A stretch of 20,031 bases of DNA, taken from positions 1 to 20,031 of IMG/VR virus record IMGVR_UViG_3300028394_000383; one strand, 5' to 3'. A program made the position numbers and the translations under genes. This stretch comes from a virus. Below are positions 6,678 to 12,576 of this stretch, piece by piece; position 1 is the stretch's first letter; every line of letters begins with the position of its first letter. Below the pieces are notes generated by a model that was not told the DNA's origin, ran no database searches, and saw only the letters and a list, made by a program, of their open reading frames with translations.

Positions 6678-6705
6678 AAAAAAGAGGCAGCGCAATTACT
6701 GCCTC
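6678..6705 (-). terminator. Intrinsic terminator / possible attenuator between two early genes
   Basis: On the minus strand GAGGCAG pairs perfectly with CTGCCTC (7 bp) around an 8-nt loop and is followed by six T. It lies 9 nt after the stop of the gene at 6714-7160 and 23 nt before the ATG at 6654. With no promoter space after it, partial read-through or antitermination is implied. Confidence 0.8.
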
Positions 6706-6713
6706 ATAATGAG

Positions 6714-7160
6714 TCATCTCAATTTTTGGAAAACCTGAATAAATATTGTTGACGTTGCAGCCGTTGCACTTTCATGCGGCACTCCGGCCTCACTTATCTT
6801 ATTGTAAATGTCAATGTATGCCTGCGTGTAAATTGCAGACATTTCAAAGACTATGGCTGCAAGGTCTGGCTTCTCTGCTATTTGTTGCTCAATTACTGCT
6901 ACTCCTGTCGGTGCTGGCATTGTTTGTGACTCCTCCAATACCTTGTACTTTCCATTGTCATCTATTAACGTTATAGCTTGCCCAGACTTATATCTCTCTA
7001 TGACATCACCAGGCTTTCCGTACACTCTGACTTGGCTTTGATCCTCCAGAGTTACGAGGATGTTTATTGAAAAGCCGTACTGCCCTTCCCTTGGCGCACC
7101 TGCTCCATATTTTACAATGCCTTTAGTGATTTTCATAGCTATCTTCTTTTTGGCAGTCAT
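6714..7160 (-). CDS. Hypothetical protein with a possible OB-like N-terminal domain
   Basis: A 148-residue protein. The first ~75 residues are strand-rich (YGFSINILVTLEDQSQVRVYG, then QAITLIDDNGKYKVLEE), resembling a small beta-barrel such as an OB fold. This is followed by a Pro-rich linker (MPAPTG) and a helical C-terminal part. Nucleic-acid binding would fit its place beside helicase, nuclease and resolvase genes, but I cannot name a family. Two in-frame ATGs compete: 7160, overlapping the upstream gene by 38 nt, and 7136, overlapping by 14 nt. The upstream one gives a Lys-rich start (MTAKKKIA). Confidence 0.7.
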   Translation of the reverse strand: MTAKKKIAMKITKGIVKYGAGAPREGQYGFSINILVTLEDQSQVRVYGKPGDVIERYKSGQAITLIDDNGKYKVLEESQTMPAPTGVAVIEQQIAEKPDLAAIVFEMSAIYTQAYIDIYNKISEAGVPHESATAATSTIFIQVFQKLR

Positions 7161-7386
7161 AAATCTCTTGATTGTACCTATCCCAAATGCCTGTGAGCTG
7201 CTCGGCTATCCAAGGCACATCCAGTGCCTCGTTCATTATTTCGACAAATAACACTTGCTGGGCATCGTCAAGTAATTCAAAGCGGAAGATCCTGCAAATG
7301 GCTTTGTCAACATCTTCCTCTGTTGTGCCTTTGATCTTGTAGTCATCCATGAGGTAGGATGCAAATCTTTTACTAATGTCGTTCAT
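7123..7386 (-). CDS. Small acidic hypothetical protein (87 aa)
   Basis: An 87-residue acidic, probably helical protein starting MNDISKRFASYLMDDYK, with a TTEEDVDKAICRIF segment and a Trp-containing centre (VPWIAEQLTGIWDRYNQ). It begins 12 nt after the helicase-methyltransferase stop behind a short A-rich leader and overlaps the following gene. There are no membrane segments or known motifs. Coding character and packing support it; function unknown. Confidence 0.7.
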   Translation of the reverse strand: MNDISKRFASYLMDDYKIKGTTEEDVDKAICRIFRFELLDDAQQVLFVEIMNEALDVPWIAEQLTGIWDRYNQEIYDCQKEDSYENH

Positions 7387-7398
7387 GTAATGCGTTTT

Positions 7399-9564
7399 TT
7401 AAAATAATGTAATTTGAGATTTTAATGATACAACAGATTTTAAATTAGTTTTAGCTAAATCATAATAGCTTTCTTTTAATTCAAAACCTATACCTTTTCT
7501 ATTCATTTTTACAGCTTGATATACTTCGCTTCCAATTCCCATAAATGGAGTGAAAACAGTATCTCCTTTATTTGAATACAAATGAATTAATCTTTCAATA
7601 GTATCTAATTGTAATGGACAAATATGTTTTTCATCATTTTCTTCTCTACCATTCCTGTAACCTTGTAATGTATTTCCATAATTAATATCCATCCATACAG
7701 GTGAAGCGTATTTTTGCCACAAATCAACACTTAGCTCAGTATTTTTTACAGGATTACTTCTTTCTCCATCCTTTCTAAAAATCATAACATAATCAGGAAT
7801 ACCAACTCTGGACATGGTGGAGTCTTTTTTTACTTGTTTGTGCAACAATCCTAAAGCCTTAGTTCTTTGCATTTCAACAACTGGGTCTTTCCAAATTGTA
7901 ATTCTACTTGCGTAAATAAAACCAACTTCTTCAAATGATTTTAAAATCATTCCTGAAAAGTCTCTTAATCCAATATATCCTTCTTTGCCTTTTTGGATAG
8001 GCAAATCCATACAATGTACACATACATTCCTGCCTTGCATCATTACTCTATGTAATTCTTTTATTAAAAAATTAAATTGAGTTAAAAATTCATTATAATT
8101 TTTTGAGTTACCCATATCTTCAATGTGATTTGAATAGGTATATAATTCAGCGAAAGGTGGGCTAAAAACAGATAATCCTATACTTTCATCTGGTAAATCT
8201 TGTATTAACTGAACTGAATCACCTCTTTTAATATTATACCATTCGTTATTTTCATGAGAAATATCAAATACTTTTGAACTCATTATACTTCCAGATAAAT
8301 TTAAATTTACCGCTTTTGCCATTTCTTCCTGCATTAATAAAAATTGTTTTTGTTTGTAATCAATCGCTTGTTTAACATTACTCATTGTATCGGTTGTAAT
8401 CAAATAAATGTTAACTTCATTTTTTTGACCAAATCTATAAGACCTTCTTATTGCCTGATACAATCCCTCAAAAGAAAAATCTAAACTTGCAAATATTTGA
8501 TTATTGCAATTTTGATAATTCATTCCAAAACTTGCTATCTTAGTTTTAGTAATTAATATTCTAAATTCATTGTTTGCAAATCCAAGTAATTTTTCTTTTT
8601 TCCATTCATTAGTATCACTACCTTTTACTTCTATTGCCTCAGGAAGTAATTTTTTAAGTAGTTCACCTTCTTCATTTTGTTTAATCCAAATAATAAAATT
8701 TTCATTTGGTTTAGAGTTTATAATGCCAACTACTTCATCAAGTCTTTCTATTTTAGTTAGTCTTAATTCGCTATTAAAATTTGTAGCTGAAATTATAGCA
8801 TCATTAAATAGTTGTCCATTCTGCCTTTTTGGAGTAATTATTTGATTTTCTAATAGGTTTAATTGAGGAAGATTATAGCCATTCATCTCATATCCTATAT
8901 CCATTGGCTTACTAAGCATAATAGACCATGTACCAACAAATTGATAGAATAATTTTGTAGCATGACCTTTAAGCCTCCATTTTGCCGTTTCTCCACCATC
9001 ATGAATAAAATACATTGATAGCATTTCATTTCTTGTCATTACGTCTAAAAATTCAGAATGATTACCAAGTTCCATTGGATCATTTGGAGAAGGCGTTGCA
9101 GTACAAGCTAATTTATATGGAGTAAATTTAAAATTATCTAAAATATCCTTTTTTGTAGCACCTTCGTAATTTTTTAAAATACTACTTTCATCAAGTACTA
9201 TCCCAGAATATTGATTAACTAAAATATTATCTAATTGCTCGTAATTTATAACATCAATATTAGACATATCAATACCAAATTTAACTCCTTCTTGTTTTGT
9301 TTGACCAACAACAGCTAATGGAGCTAAAATCAATACTTTGCTATTTGTGTGTTTACATACTTGATTTGCCCATTCTAATTGCATCAATGTTTTGCCTAAT
9401 CCACAATCGGCAAAAATGGCATACTTACCAGCTTTTAAGGCTCTTTTAACAATAAATTTTTGAAAGTCAAACATTTTATTATTTAACATTTCATTATCTA
9501 TATCAAACCCACTATTAATGTGTGTTTTTTGTTTTGTTTTTAAAAATTCAAGATAATTTGTCAT
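7399..9564 (-). CDS. SNF2-type helicase fused to a beta-class DNA methyltransferase
   Basis: A 721-residue two-domain protein. The N-terminal SF2/SNF2-type motor shows Q/Walker A ADCGLGKT (52-59), Walker B LDES (124-127), motif III TATP (155-158) and motif VI RRSYRFGQ (373-380). From about residue 440 a methyltransferase domain follows, with catalytic SPPF (468-471, the N4/N6 amino-methylase signature) and the AdoMet-binding FTPFMGIGSE (671-680). The order IV then I marks a beta-class enzyme. Likely role: ATP-driven translocation with adenine or N4-cytosine methylation of phage DNA, protecting it from restriction. No nuclease domain is visible, unlike type I/ISP enzymes. The gene is AT-rich and starts 19 nt after a terminator hairpin. 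Confidence 0.88.
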   Translation of the reverse strand: MTNYLEFLKTKQKTHINSGFDIDNEMLNNKMFDFQKFIVKRALKAGKYAIFADCGLGKTLMQLEWANQVCKHTNSKVLILAPLAVVGQTKQEGVKFGIDMSNIDVINYEQLDNILVNQYSGIVLDESSILKNYEGATKKDILDNFKFTPYKLACTATPSPNDPMELGNHSEFLDVMTRNEMLSMYFIHDGGETAKWRLKGHATKLFYQFVGTWSIMLSKPMDIGYEMNGYNLPQLNLLENQIITPKRQNGQLFNDAIISATNFNSELRLTKIERLDEVVGIINSKPNENFIIWIKQNEEGELLKKLLPEAIEVKGSDTNEWKKEKLLGFANNEFRILITKTKIASFGMNYQNCNNQIFASLDFSFEGLYQAIRRSYRFGQKNEVNIYLITTDTMSNVKQAIDYKQKQFLLMQEEMAKAVNLNLSGSIMSSKVFDISHENNEWYNIKRGDSVQLIQDLPDESIGLSVFSPPFAELYTYSNHIEDMGNSKNYNEFLTQFNFLIKELHRVMMQGRNVCVHCMDLPIQKGKEGYIGLRDFSGMILKSFEEVGFIYASRITIWKDPVVEMQRTKALGLLHKQVKKDSTMSRVGIPDYVMIFRKDGERSNPVKNTELSVDLWQKYASPVWMDINYGNTLQGYRNGREENDEKHICPLQLDTIERLIHLYSNKGDTVFTPFMGIGSEVYQAVKMNRKGIGFELKESYYDLAKTNLKSVVSLKSQITLF

Positions 9565-9583
9565 TTAAGTTGTTTTTAGTGGT

Positions 9584-9613
9584 AAAAAAATAGGGCAGTT
9601 TGGGGACTGCCCT
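9584..9613 (-). terminator. Intrinsic terminator / possible attenuator before the helicase-methyltransferase gene
   Basis: On the minus strand AGGGCAGT pairs perfectly with ACTGCCCT (8 bp, 6-nt loop) and is followed by A and seven T. It lies between the stop at 9630 and the ATG at 9564, with only 19 nt of A/C-rich leader after it. No promoter fits in that space, so the downstream gene should depend on read-through. Confidence 0.85.
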
Positions 9614-9629
9614 GTAATGTTTGATTAAT

Positions 9630-9812
9630 TTACTTTTTAAAATATTCTTTCATTGCATATTTAGCAACGATTTTAATTTTATTCTTATCCCATTGTTTGT
9701 CTGAGCAACCGTAATATTTTACAGTATATTCAACATTTGCAACATATTTTTCGTCAGACAATAAATTTTCTATGTTACGATAAGCTTGTTGTAGTTGGTT
9801 TAAAGTTGTCAT
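9630..9812 (-). CDS. Small hypothetical protein (60 aa)
   Basis: A 60-residue basic protein starting MTTLNQLQQAYRNIENLL, with a Tyr/Lys-rich C-terminal half (YTVKYYGCSDKQW; AKYAMKEYFKK). The ATG follows the leader TTAAAAAACAACAAAA. It is the first gene after the 22-nt promoter/operator-like element at 9860-9881 and is followed by a strong terminator, so it may form a one-gene unit with read-through into the helicase-methyltransferase. A small regulator is possible; no motif confirms this. Confidence 0.68.
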   Translation of the reverse strand: MTTLNQLQQAYRNIENLLSDEKYVANVEYTVKYYGCSDKQWDKNKIKIVAKYAMKEYFKK

Positions 9813-9859
9813 TTTTGTTGTTTTTTAAGGTGATTTATCGTTTGTTTGTTTCGATATGT

Positions 9860-9881
9860 AAATATACAAAGTATAATTATA
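9860..9881 (-). promoter_or_regulatory. Candidate promoter/operator: 22-nt element, copy 2
   Basis: Identical over 22 nt to 4282-4303, located 48 nt before the ATG at 9812. The core TATAC-AAA-GTATA is an inverted repeat. On the minus strand TATACTTTG approximates the Bacteroidota -7 box with one extra base. An upstream CTTG is present but closer than normal -33 spacing. The rest of 9813-9918 is very AT-rich and holds no gene. Confidence 0.5.
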
Positions 9882-9918
9882 ATATACAAGCATAATTAAA
9901 AATAAATGTAAATTATTT

Positions 9919-10647
9919 TTATTTTTTTATCACCTTCCTCCACACTGCCAACTTCTGCGCAATTACCACTGCCCTTTTCATGTTCCCTTGCTCAATGATC
10001 TTTGCATGACTGCGGATGGTCATTAAGTCCAATGACTCTGGCGGCTCTTTAAGTGCAATGGCCTGGGCCTCATCCCACAACGCTCTCTTCTCTCCTTCCT
10101 CGTATGTTATCATATCAAACTTTAGGCACATATCATACCAGTATAGAGGCACATCTTCCCAAGTCTTTCCGGTAAAGTCTTTAATCATGGTTGGAAATTC
10201 TGCGTACAACTTCTCCCTTTCCTTTTGCCCTCTTTCTTCCATGTCCTTCTGGTGTCTAAGGTCTGCAATTTCATTGTCATGGCTTGCAATGATTCTTCTC
10301 CGATATACCATGTATCCATTTAGTATCTTTCCAATTGTGTGCATATTTGCCTTGCCGTAAAATTTAATGTCATCATCCAGTTCTAAAGTTTCTGCGGAGA
10401 ACATACGAAAAGCTATTTCAATCTCATTGGCTGCTATCTGCCCAAAGGTCTTAACTATCTCCTTGGCTATGTTGGCATAGAAGGCAAGGTCGCCATCAAT
10501 GCCGTACATCGGAAAAACGGAGCTGATTACGTTCAATGTTTGTTTGTACGCATCCTTCTGGTCAAGGTTGGCAATGCGGTTGGATCGGGCAGTGATGATT
10601 GCCTGCTCGTCAGAGTTGCGTGGTTGGTACTGTGTTAAATTACTCAT
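9919..10647 (-). CDS. Hypothetical replication-region protein
   Basis: A 242-residue, mostly helical, charged protein without a Walker motif. Notable segments are IGKILNGYMVYRRRIIA (about residues 106-122), followed by a long charged helix with RHQKDMEERGQKEREKLY. A C-terminal part has Trp/Tyr (WEDVPLYWYDM) and a basic end. Its location between the methyltransferase/initiator group and the helicase fusion suggests a replication accessory such as a helicase loader or DNA-binding protein. I see no motif that proves it. The base composition is clearly richer in G+C than the flanking helicase gene. It overlaps the upstream small gene by 8 nt. Confidence 0.72.
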   Translation of the reverse strand: MSNLTQYQPRNSDEQAIITARSNRIANLDQKDAYKQTLNVISSVFPMYGIDGDLAFYANIAKEIVKTFGQIAANEIEIAFRMFSAETLELDDDIKFYGKANMHTIGKILNGYMVYRRRIIASHDNEIADLRHQKDMEERGQKEREKLYAEFPTMIKDFTGKTWEDVPLYWYDMCLKFDMITYEEGEKRALWDEAQAIALKEPPESLDLMTIRSHAKIIEQGNMKRAVVIAQKLAVWRKVIKK

Positions 10648-10849
10648 TAATAAATTGTTTTAGTTTGTGATAGCTTCTTTGGTATTCAATGTATTTCTGC
10701 CTTTGCTCCCTGCTCATGGCATGGTACTTGGCTCGGAGGCGTAGGTTCTCGCGTTCGCGGATCTTCTTGTAAGTGTATTCGTTCATGGTGGCGCGGTACT
10801 TCTTCATGTACTCACGCATATAAGCGTTGCGGTCTTGCTTACATTGCAT
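10640..10849 (-). CDS. Small Arg/Tyr-rich basic protein
   Basis: About 69 residues, very rich in Arg, Lys and Tyr, with repeated YM-R/K-EY/KY units (NAYMREYMKKYRA) and RQKYIEYQRSYHKL near the end; a basic helix likely to bind nucleic acid. I prefer the ATG at 10849, which overlaps the preceding gene by 11 nt. A TTG three codons earlier (10858) would add a cysteine and create a C-x-x-C pair (DCMQCK), reminiscent of the first half of a zinc knuckle. No second zinc pair is seen. Function unknown. Confidence 0.65.
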   Translation of the reverse strand: MQCKQDRNAYMREYMKKYRATMNEYTYKKIRERENLRLRAKYHAMSREQRQKYIEYQRSYHKLKQFINE

Positions 10850-11078
10850 ACAGTCCAATATTTTTTATTTCAATTTCAACTTCTTCCCAATATTCGTGTG
10901 CTTTGTATTTTTTTTCATCCCACTTCTCTTGCTGCATTTGCATTGCAAAAAACAGAGCGCATTGTTCCGCGAGGATGGAAACAAGGATTTCATTTCCTAA
11001 TTCTCCTCCGACATTCTGGATGATGATATAGTAGTGGTCAAAGAGCTCCTTGGCTTTTTCTTTGGGTGTTTGTTTCAT
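10839..11078 (-). CDS. MKQTPKEKA-family small protein, copy 2
   Basis: A 79-residue acidic protein whose first nine residues, MKQTPKEKA, are identical to those of the gene immediately upstream. It also shares the middle pattern (A-x-Q-x-AL followed by E) and the closing EYW-x-x-V-x-x-E-I/L-K. It is therefore a tandem paralogue. It is probably a small helical protein of unknown function; families with this opening are, to my knowledge, frequent in Bacteroidota phages, often in several copies. Coupled to its paralogue by an ATGA overlap. Confidence 0.75.
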   Translation of the reverse strand: MKQTPKEKAKELFDHYYIIIQNVGGELGNEILVSILAEQCALFFAMQMQQEKWDEKKYKAHEYWEEVEIEIKNIGLYAM

Positions 11079-11323
11079 AAGCTTTTAAGTTCATTTTTTA
11101 CATGAATCCAATATTCTAAAGTTCCTTTGTCGTGATATTCTTGTAATGTAAATCCATTTATTTCAAGTATATCTATTATTTCATCAACTGCAACCAATGC
11201 AAATTGCTTAGCTTTAGATGAATCAATGTGTTCTATCCAGCCTTTAAATTCATCTAAGAATTTTGTGCATATAGTAAATTTATTAATTAATTCAACTGCC
11301 TTTTCTTTAGGTGTTTGTTTCAT
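11075..11323 (-). CDS. MKQTPKEKA-family small protein, copy 1
   Basis: An 82-residue protein beginning MKQTPKEKAVELINKF and containing KAKQFALVAVDEIIDILE and a C-terminal LEYWIHVKNELKSL. It is the tandem paralogue of the following gene (see 10839-11078), with diverged middle parts. The ATG overlaps the cytosine methyltransferase TGA by 4 nt (ATGA), and its own stop overlaps the next ATG the same way, so the three genes are coupled. No catalytic residues are apparent; small helical accessory protein. Confidence 0.77.
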   Translation of the reverse strand: MKQTPKEKAVELINKFTICTKFLDEFKGWIEHIDSSKAKQFALVAVDEIIDILEINGFTLQEYHDKGTLEYWIHVKNELKSL

Positions 11324-12576
11324 TCTTTTAAGCTTTGTATATATTCAATCGTATTAAAAATACGATACACAATTTGCGGCACTACGGCATTTCCGTATCC
11401 TTTGATGCTTTCGTTTCGCCACTTTGAAAAGGTAATATTGTCCAATCCGTGGGAAATCCCATCATCTCCGCTACAAACAGGGGATTGAGTTGGGAAGTTG
11501 TCCCACGCGGTATTCCAGATATTTCGTGAGCTTGTACTGCTAAATCTGATTTCCCTTTCCAATTCTCCGATGGGCCCGCACTTCCTTTCCAATCGGATAC
11601 TATCGGTGTAGGTAGCATCCCCATCTTCGCTAATGTCGTTAAATCGTCCATCTTCCCTTCCTCTATTCTCTGATGACTGTTCCCTTGTCCTTTGACTCTC
11701 GGTGTCGGTAGCATTCCCGATGCCATTGCTCTGGTCAATGTCATTGAGTGCATTGAACCCTCTTTTATTTGCGTTGATTTCATCGTTGCCGTTGCGTTCG
11801 TCGAATCCATGCAAGTCGGAGTTGGGAGCATCCCGTTGTTTGCCATCTGGGGTAAACTTATCCCAAATCTCACACCCGTTTTTAGACTTATTGATTTCCC
11901 GTCCGTTAATACTCTGCCCTCGTTTGTTGCATTCATTACCGTTGGAGTGGGCAGCATCCCGTTGTAAATCGCAAAATCTGTTATTGAAAATTGTCGATGT
12001 GTTCCTGCTTTGTTCAGCCGTGTGTATAATGGAAGATTGTTCTCCCTCATTTGTAATGCTAATTCCGGTCTTCCTCTCTGCATTGTGTCTGGAGTTGGCC
12101 ACAATCCAAAGTCTTTCCCTTTGGTGAGGTGCGTTGATCCCCGAAGCTGGAATAATAAACGCTTGGACTTCATATCCAATATTTTCCAAGTCAGCACACA
12201 CCTCGTGGAAAACCATCCCTCCATTCCAGTTAAGTAATCCACGAACGTTTTCGCCCACAACCCATTGTGGTTTAACTTCCCGAATAACTCGGAGCATTTC
12301 TGGCCAGAGGTGTCTGTCATCTTCCTTGCCAAGTCGCTTCCCGGCTGCGCTATATGGTTGGCAAGGGAATCCGCCTGAAATAATGTCAACTGTTCCGCGG
12401 TACTTTGTAAAGTCTGTTTTTTTAATGTCTTCATGGCATTCTGCATTTGGCCAATAGTGATTTAATATTTTACGGGGAAATTCTGCTATCTCACAATGAA
12501 ATATATTCTCCCATCCCATCCAGTCTGCGGCAAGGTCAAATCCACCTATACCACTAAATAAGCTTCCGTGTTTCAT
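11320..12576 (-). CDS. DNA (cytosine-5) methyltransferase
   Basis: A 418-residue C5-methyltransferase. Motif I FSGIGGFD (7-14) binds AdoMet; motif IV GGFPCQPYS has catalytic C72. Motif VI ENVRG (109-113), motif VIII QRERLWIVA (152-160) and the late GYGNAVVPQ motif near residue 395 are all present, so the enzyme looks intact. Residues 165-375, where the target-recognition region lies, are unusually polar, Asn/Asp/Arg-rich and repetitive (DAAHSNGNE, DAPNSDLHG, NATDTESQR, DATYTDSIR). That region is covered by a second long ORF in another frame. No restriction endonuclease gene is adjacent, so it is probably an orphan enzyme protecting phage DNA. ATGA overlaps on both sides. Confidence 0.93.
   Translation of the reverse strand: MKHGSLFSGIGGFDLAADWMGWENIFHCEIAEFPRKILNHYWPNAECHEDIKKTDFTKYRGTVDIISGGFPCQPYSAAGKRLGKEDDRHLWPEMLRVIREVKPQWVVGENVRGLLNWNGGMVFHEVCADLENIGYEVQAFIIPASGINAPHQRERLWIVANSRHNAERKTGISITNEGEQSSIIHTAEQSRNTSTIFNNRFCDLQRDAAHSNGNECNKRGQSINGREINKSKNGCEIWDKFTPDGKQRDAPNSDLHGFDERNGNDEINANKRGFNALNDIDQSNGIGNATDTESQRTREQSSENRGREDGRFNDISEDGDATYTDSIRLERKCGPIGELEREIRFSSTSSRNIWNTAWDNFPTQSPVCSGDDGISHGLDNITFSKWRNESIKGYGNAVVPQIVYRIFNTIEYIQSLKE
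11382..12446 (-). CDS. Overprinted ORF inside the methyltransferase gene (PTP-repeat protein)
   Basis: A 354-codon ATG-initiated frame on the same strand, +1 relative to the methyltransferase, covering its codons 44-398. It encodes a distinct protein with five PTP motifs: LWPTP at 115-119 and MLPTP at 164-168, 206-210, 245-249 and 277-281. A C-terminal LNPLFVAEMMGFPTDWT sits at 320-336. An uninterrupted frame this long is very unlikely by chance in AT-rich DNA. From memory, proteins with repeated [ML]-[LFW]-PTP-x-x-x-D and a closing LNP-x-[FW]-V-E-x-x-MGFP-x-x-WT motif recur in phage genomes next to or across C5-methyltransferase genes, usually annotated as hypothetical. No ribosome-binding site is evident. 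Function unknown. Confidence 0.62.
   Translation of the reverse strand: MQNAMKTLKKQTLQSTAEQLTLFQADSLANHIAQPGSDLARKMTDTSGQKCSELFGKLNHNGLWAKTFVDYLTGMEGWFSTRCVLTWKILDMKSKRLLFQLRGSTHLTKGKDFGLWPTPDTMQRGRPELALQMRENNLPLYTRLNKAGTHRQFSITDFAIYNGMLPTPTVMNATNEGRVLTDGKSISLKTGVRFGISLPQMANNGMLPTPTCMDSTNATATMKSTQIKEGSMHSMTLTRAMASGMLPTPRVKGQGNSHQRIEEGKMDDLTTLAKMGMLPTPIVSDWKGSAGPSENWKGKSDLAVQAHEISGIPRGTTSQLNPLFVAEMMGFPTDWTILPFQSGETKASKDTEMP
11603..11961. repeat. Four degenerate ~20-bp direct repeats in the methyltransferase target-recognition region
   Basis: Plus-strand copies near 11603, 11700, 11817 and 11941 share the pattern CGGnGTnGGnAGCATnCC; a weaker fifth lies near 12090. In one frame they encode D-A/T-x-x-S/T-D/N, in the overlapping frame GMLPTP. 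Spacing is irregular (about 97-124 bp). They could reflect internal duplication of recognition-region units or constraint from the second frame. Confidence 0.6.

Noticed and set aside
10016-10360. 114-codon plus-strand frame opposite the 9919-10647 gene
   Set aside because: Antisense shadow in the higher-GC part; no motif and no promoter.
11692-12457. Plus-strand frames of 91-141 codons opposite the methyltransferase
   Set aside because: Antisense shadows in a stop-poor region; leucine/serine-rich peptides without motifs, and against the direction of the whole block.
11320-12576. Complete restriction-modification system around the cytosine methyltransferase
   Set aside because: No restriction endonuclease-like gene is adjacent; neighbours are small paralogues and the replication initiator.
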